NCBI GenBank assembly: GCA_037446575.1
Contig: JBBIII010000008.1
Span: 1 to 53,758, forward strand
From: JBBIII01 sp037446575
GTDB taxonomy: Bacteria > Bacteroidota > Ignavibacteria > UBA10030
DNA: 53,758 bases
Reading direction: 5' to 3'
Below, piece by piece: positions 50,495 through 53,758 of this stretch. The first letter of the stretch is position 1. Each line of letters begins with the position of its first letter. A program made the translations under genes and the position numbers. Under the pieces are notes generated by a model. That model was not told where the DNA came from. It saw only the letters and a program-made list of their open reading frames with translations, and ran no database searches.

Positions 50495-51808
50495 ATGTCT
50501 CGTAAATTTATGCTCGAAGAGAGCGAAATTCCAACACATTATTATAATATTCTTGCGGATATTCAATCGCCGTTAGATCCGCCGCTACATCCTGGAACCA
50601 AACAGCCGATAGGCCCACAAGACTTAGCCGCAATTTTTCCAATGGAATTAATAAAACAAGAAGTGAGCGCAGAAAGATACATAGAAATTCCAGATGAAGT
50701 GCGAGATGCTTATGCAACTTATCGCCCGGCGCCGCTTATTCGCGCGTTAAATCTTGAGAAAGCTCTCGATACGCCTGCTCAAATCTATTATAAATATGAA
50801 GGAGTTAGTCCGGCAGGAAGTCATAAATTAAACACAGCAATTGCTCAAGCTTACTACAATAAGCAAGCCGGCATAAAACGTATCGCTTCAGAAACAGGGG
50901 CTGGGCAGTGGGGAAGCGCACTTTCGCTTGCCTGTAAAATGTTCGGCTTACAATGCAAAGTATATATGGTAAAAGTAAGTTTCGAACAAAAACCTTATCG
51001 CCGCTCAATGATTCATGCCTGGGGCGCAGAAGTTGTCGCAAGTCCAAGCACTGATACAAAAGCCGGAAGAGACGCATTAGCTAAAAATCCAAAATCCACA
51101 GGAAGTCTCGGTTTGGCAATTAGCGAAGCAGTAGAAGACGCTGCAAGTCGCGAAGATACAAATTATTCGCTCGGAAGTGTTTTAAATCATGTGCTTTTGC
51201 ATCAAACTGTAATTGGCTTAGAAGCGAAGAAGCAAATGGAAAAAGCCGGAGTGTACCCCGATGTAGTTATTGGCTGTGTGGGCGGCGGATCAAATTTCGG
51301 CGGTATCGCGCTTCCATTTATAAAAGATAAATTTGAAGGCAAGAAAATTCGCGCTATTGCTGTAGAGCCGCATTCGTGTCCAACAATTACTAAGGGCGAA
51401 TATAAATACGATTTTGGCGATGTCGCCGGAATGACCCCGCTTTTAATGATGTACACACTTGGGAATAATTTTATGCCGCCAGCAATTCACGCCGGCGGAT
51501 TGCGTTACCATGGTATGGCGCCTATTATAAGCAAGCTGTGCAAAGATGGCTTCGTTGAAGCGCAAGCCTACGGACAAGTTGAAGTGTTCGATGCAGCAGT
51601 GCAATTTGCTCAAACTGAAGGAATAATTCCCGCACCAGAATCTTCGCATGCAATTAAGTCTGCAATTGAAGAAGCAAAGAGAGCAAAAATTGAAGGGACA
51701 AAAAAAACAATTTTATTTAACCTTAGCGGACATGGCCATTTTGATATGAGCGCATACGACGCTTACTTTTCCGGTAAGTTAGGTGAAGGCAATAACAACG
51801 GGAAGTAA
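50495..51808 (+). CDS. Tryptophan synthase beta chain, TrpB2 type
   Basis: PLP enzyme that joins indole and serine to tryptophan; the TrpB2 group does this without a TrpA partner beside it. The start is the ATG at 50495 with GGAGGG five bases upstream; the longer reading begins at the TTG of that site. The 437-residue product is longer than TrpB1 (about 400), as usual for TrpB2. PLP Lys111 lies in 'SPAGSHKLNTA'; 'ETGAGQWGSALSLACKM', the phosphate loop 'GCVGGGSNFGGIALPF' and 'PAPESSHAIKSAIEEA' are present. No trpA or other trp gene is in the window. It may serve indole salvage. Followed by an intrinsic terminator. Confidence 0.92.
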   Translation: MSRKFMLEESEIPTHYYNILADIQSPLDPPLHPGTKQPIGPQDLAAIFPMELIKQEVSAERYIEIPDEVRDAYATYRPAPLIRALNLEKALDTPAQIYYKYEGVSPAGSHKLNTAIAQAYYNKQAGIKRIASETGAGQWGSALSLACKMFGLQCKVYMVKVSFEQKPYRRSMIHAWGAEVVASPSTDTKAGRDALAKNPKSTGSLGLAISEAVEDAASREDTNYSLGSVLNHVLLHQTVIGLEAKKQMEKAGVYPDVVIGCVGGGSNFGGIALPFIKDKFEGKKIRAIAVEPHSCPTITKGEYKYDFGDVAGMTPLLMMYTLGNNFMPPAIHAGGLRYHGMAPIISKLCKDGFVEAQAYGQVEVFDAAVQFAQTEGIIPAPESSHAIKSAIEEAKRAKIEGTKKTILFNLSGHGHFDMSAYDAYFSGKLGEGNNNGK

Positions 51809-51829
51809 AAATAAATAGCATAATATTCC

Positions 51830-51861
51830 AAAAGGGACGGATTCTCTCCGCCCCTTTTTTT
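51830..51861 (+). terminator. Intrinsic terminator after trpB2
   Basis: AAAAGGG A CGGA and TCCG C CCCTTTT pair around a TTCTC loop with a single A/C mismatch, followed by a run of seven T. It begins 22 bases after the trpB2 stop and ends only 11 bases before the pabB ATG. Confidence 0.88.
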
Positions 51862-51872
51862 ATATTTGTAGT

Positions 51873-52850
51873 ATGATAGCAATAAGCCAGAAAGCTAAAA
51901 AAAGAATGAATCAATACGGAAAGAACAGAACTCCCTTTCTTTTCATACTTGATTTTGAACTTAAGAATCCAATTGTTATTAAGTTAGAAGATGTTGATGC
52001 GGACTCGATCTTATTCAACATAGGCGGATTTTCAAATTCCCCGAATATCATGCATACAGAGAAGGAAATTATTCTTACAAAATTTCCTGTATCCTTTGAA
52101 ACTTACTATTGCGCTTTCCAAAAAATTATGTATCATCTGTATGAAGGCAATACATATCTGCTTAATCTCACATTTCCAACTCCAATCGAATGCTCTCTGA
52201 GTTTGTTAGAAATCTACAATATTAGTCGCTCAAAATTTAAGCTTTATCTTAAAAATAAATTAGTTGTTTTCTCGCCTGAAATCTTTGTCCAAATCAATGG
52301 AAATAATATTTCATCTTATCCAATGAAAGGAACTATAGACGCATCAATTCCCAATGCCGAGCAATTGATTTTATCGGACGAAAAAGAAAAAGCCGAACAT
52401 GCCACAATTGTAGATTTAATTCGCAACGATTTGAGCATGATCGCAAACGAAGTGAAAGTTGAGTCTTATCGCTACATCGACAAAATTACTACAAATAACA
52501 AGACATTGCTTCAGGTCAGCTCAAAAATTACTGGCAAACTGCCGGATAATTACAATGAATATATAGGAGATATTCTTTTTAAGCTGCTTCCTGCTGGTTC
52601 AATAAGTGGCGCTCCTAAAAAGAAAACTCTCGAAATAATAAAAGATGTTGAAAATTATGACCGCGGATACTATACGGGCATCTTTGGCTACTATGATGGA
52701 GCAAAATTAGATAGCGGAGTAATGATTAGATTTATAGAAAACATAAATGAAAAATTATATTTCAAAAGCGGCGGCGGAATTACTTCTTCGAGCGACGCCA
52801 AATCCGAATACCAAGAAATGATTGATAAAATTTATGTCCCTATTGCTTGA
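51873..52850 (+). CDS. pabB: Aminodeoxychorismate synthase component I (PabB)
   Basis: Converts chorismate plus ammonia to 4-amino-4-deoxychorismate for folate. The 325-residue product is the short form that lacks most of the N-terminal domain. The chorismate-binding domain is complete: 'PMKGTID', with the Lys that marks PabB instead of the Ala of TrpE, then 'DLIRNDLSMIA', 'LLPAGSISGAPKKKTLEII', 'YYTGIFGYYDGAKLDSGVMI' and 'SGGGITSSSDAKSEYQEM'. The ATG follows the trpB2 terminator by 11 bases, with TATATTTG in between, which resembles a Bacteroidetes -7 box; a leaderless transcript is possible. Overlaps the next gene by 17 bases. No pabA is seen. Confidence 0.9.
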   Translation: MIAISQKAKKRMNQYGKNRTPFLFILDFELKNPIVIKLEDVDADSILFNIGGFSNSPNIMHTEKEIILTKFPVSFETYYCAFQKIMYHLYEGNTYLLNLTFPTPIECSLSLLEIYNISRSKFKLYLKNKLVVFSPEIFVQINGNNISSYPMKGTIDASIPNAEQLILSDEKEKAEHATIVDLIRNDLSMIANEVKVESYRYIDKITTNNKTLLQVSSKITGKLPDNYNEYIGDILFKLLPAGSISGAPKKKTLEIIKDVENYDRGYYTGIFGYYDGAKLDSGVMIRFIENINEKLYFKSGGGITSSSDAKSEYQEMIDKIYVPIA

Positions 52851-53436
52851 ATCAATAAAAATTCAGAATAGAGCTTTACAAAACATCGAAAAACATAACG
52901 CTCGACTAAATAAAGCGCGCAAAGAACTTTTCGGCTTAACGAACTTCATCGATTTACGCGAGATTATTAAAATACCCACCGAGCTGACGGAAAGCATCTA
53001 CAAATGCAGAATTATTTTTAATGAAAATATTCAAAGCGTGGAGTTCTTGCCATACTCACCTCAGAAAATAAAAAGTCTAAGATTAGTTAACGGCGATGAT
53101 ATAAAATACGAATACAAATACCTGAATAGAGCGGCAATTGAAAATTTAAAAATTAATTGCGGCGCAGATGATATTTTAATAACAAAAAAACTTCGCATTA
53201 CGGACTCTTCCTTTGCAAATGTTGCGCTGTACGATGGAAAATCTTGGCTAACGCCAACTCATCCACTGCTTAAAGGAACAAAAAGACAATCGCTTATCGA
53301 ATTAGGAAAAATTAAAGAAGAAGATATTTTCTTAAACGATCTGCGTTGCTTTCAAAAGATTGTATTAATAAATGCAATGTTAGAATTTGATGAAAATGAG
53401 GTGATTTTTATAGAAAATGTTTTGCCTATGCAATAA
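52834..53436 (+). CDS. pabC: Aminotransferase class IV, probable 4-amino-4-deoxychorismate lyase (PabC-like)
   Basis: Likely releases pyruvate from aminodeoxychorismate to give 4-aminobenzoate. Starting at the ATG at 52834 inside the end of pabB, the product has 200 residues; the reading from a TTG four codons upstream is less likely. It is shorter than canonical PabC (about 270) but keeps 'YKYLNRAAIENLK', where the Lys of the fold-type IV PLP site is expected, then 'ADDILITKKLRITDSSFANV', 'YDGKSWLTPTHPLLKGTKRQ' and 'EEDIFLNDL'. The order pabB-pabC with overlapping frames supports the role. A pabB-pabC pair with such a short lyase is also seen in other Bacteroidetes-like genomes, from memory. 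Confidence 0.8.
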   Translation: MSLLLESIKIQNRALQNIEKHNARLNKARKELFGLTNFIDLREIIKIPTELTESIYKCRIIFNENIQSVEFLPYSPQKIKSLRLVNGDDIKYEYKYLNRAAIENLKINCGADDILITKKLRITDSSFANVALYDGKSWLTPTHPLLKGTKRQSLIELGKIKEEDIFLNDLRCFQKIVLINAMLEFDENEVIFIENVLPMQ

Positions 53437-53517
53437 CTTAGAAGAGAGTAAATAACCTTCGTTTAGTTAGTAAGAATAATTATCTTCTCAAAAAGTACTT
53501 GACATTTAAACCCTCCA

Positions 53518-53547
53518 TTGAAAATTACCGTTGCGTCAATTTATAAT
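53518..53547 (+). promoter_or_regulatory. Sigma-70-like promoter candidate at the scaffold end
   Basis: TTGAAA at 53518-53523 and a perfect TATAAT at 53542-53547 stand 18 bases apart. What it would transcribe is not in the window: only a hairpin and a tandem repeat follow. In such AT-rich DNA a chance match is possible. Confidence 0.35.
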
Positions 53548-53569
53548 AGTAGTGTAAAGCGTCAAAGCC

Positions 53570-53601
53570 GGTTCTAATAGTTACTATAAGTTTTTAGAGC
53601 C
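53570..53601. other. Hairpin just before the tandem repeat
   Basis: GGTTCTAA (53570-53577) pairs with TTAGAGCC (53594-53601), including one G-T pair, around a 16-base loop that itself holds ATAGT/ACTAT. It lies about 25 bases downstream of the promoter-like sequence. The part 53437-53758 has no gene. Confidence 0.35.
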
Positions 53602-53634
53602 AAACCACAGAGTTCGCAGAGGTGCGTGAATTAC

Positions 53635-53758
53635 CACGAAGTTCACGAAGAAACACGAAGTTACACGAAGATCACGAAGAAATACGAAGTTACACGAAGA
53701 AGCACGAAGTTACACGAAGATCACGAAGAAATACGAAGTTACACGAAGAAACACGAAG
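53635..53758. repeat. CACGAAG tandem array running off the scaffold end
   Basis: Thirteen units of CACGAAG (two with T in place of the first C), each followed by 2-3 bases, repeat every 9-10 bases. A higher-order period of 49 bases is clear: the block at 53654-53702 recurs at 53703-53751 with one change. It continues beyond the last base, so the assembly probably broke here. Open frames across it (for example with repeated 'HEE' and 'KK') are spurious. Degenerate 'CCACAGAG' and 'TTCGCAGAGG' just before it (53604-53622) belong to the same common type of intergenic repeat. Confidence 0.9.

Noticed and set aside
53570..53758. CRISPR array or tracr-like sequence (GTTTTTAGAGC, then regular repeats)
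   Set aside because: Units are 9-10 bases with no unique spacers, and no cas gene is present; the GTTTTAGAGC resemblance is short and by chance.
1..53758. tRNA or rRNA genes
   Set aside because: I looked through the intergenic parts for cloverleaf arms with GGTTCGAATCC-like T-loops and for rRNA motifs and saw none; a tRNAscan run would be decisive.

Overview
The window is an AT-rich piece of a bacterial chromosome, most likely from the Ignavibacteria/Chlorobi/Bacteroidetes (FCB) group. The clearest taxonomic mark is a secreted protein ending in a type IX secretion sorting domain (24703-25878, with an 'NYPNPFN' motif). A parA-parB / DUF5683 / lepB neighbourhood, DUF2723 and a patatin-Omp85 protein fit the same group. 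The sequence looks like one draft scaffold: it starts in an inverted repeat, ends inside a tandem repeat, and has a 100-N join at 16583-16682. That join is false, because the same 55 bases lie on both sides of it.

Layout. (1) 127-5159, minus strand: phosphate butyryltransferase, a radical SAM protein with a Tat/lipoprotein leader, butyrate kinase, HypE and ElbB, followed by a decayed SagB-type nitroreductase. (2) 5652-14408, minus strand: a 1639-residue hybrid histidine kinase downstream of hypD, hypC and hypF ([NiFe]-hydrogenase maturation; no hydrogenase structural genes, hypA or hypB here). (3) 14605-18338, plus strand: a class I/II aminotransferase, rsmA, a PAP2-type membrane enzyme and a small conserved protein. 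(4) 18418-24587, minus strand: GT4 glycosyltransferase, GDP-mannose dehydratase, a large DUF2723 membrane protein and HemW. (5) 24703-33976: a T9SS cargo enzyme, two tandem signal peptidases, LepA, a TIGR01777 epimerase, DUF5683, RidA, ParB, ParA and a thioesterase. (6) 34104-41756, plus strand: a small membrane protein, patatin-Omp85, a PDZ/GAF/SpoIIE phosphatase, a small protein, MarC and an SDR oxidoreductase without an ordinary start codon. (7) 41817-46103, minus strand: a surface-glycan block of two methyltransferases and two glycosyltransferases. (8) 46104-47373: a long gene-poor stretch with a strongly folded candidate RNA and decayed coding sequence. (9) 47374-53436, plus strand: a four-subunit 2-oxoacid:ferredoxin oxidoreductase, TrpB2, PabB and a PabC-like enzyme.

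How the genes may work together. The oxidoreductase (47374-50122), phosphate butyryltransferase and butyrate kinase could form a route from branched-chain 2-oxoacids to acyl-CoA, acyl-phosphate, free acid and ATP, with reduced ferredoxin that a [NiFe] hydrogenase could reoxidise; this is inference. The most interesting regulatory signal is upstream of trpB2: a promoter-like sequence, a 31-codon ORF with three closely spaced Trp codons (WRWRWR), and a long hairpin that begins at the first Trp codon. It may be a tryptophan-sensing leader or a dispersed palindromic repeat. Other leads are the Tat-leader radical SAM protein, the SDR gene that seems to need an AUA start, and the structured RNA at 46785-46877 with a C-rich loop.
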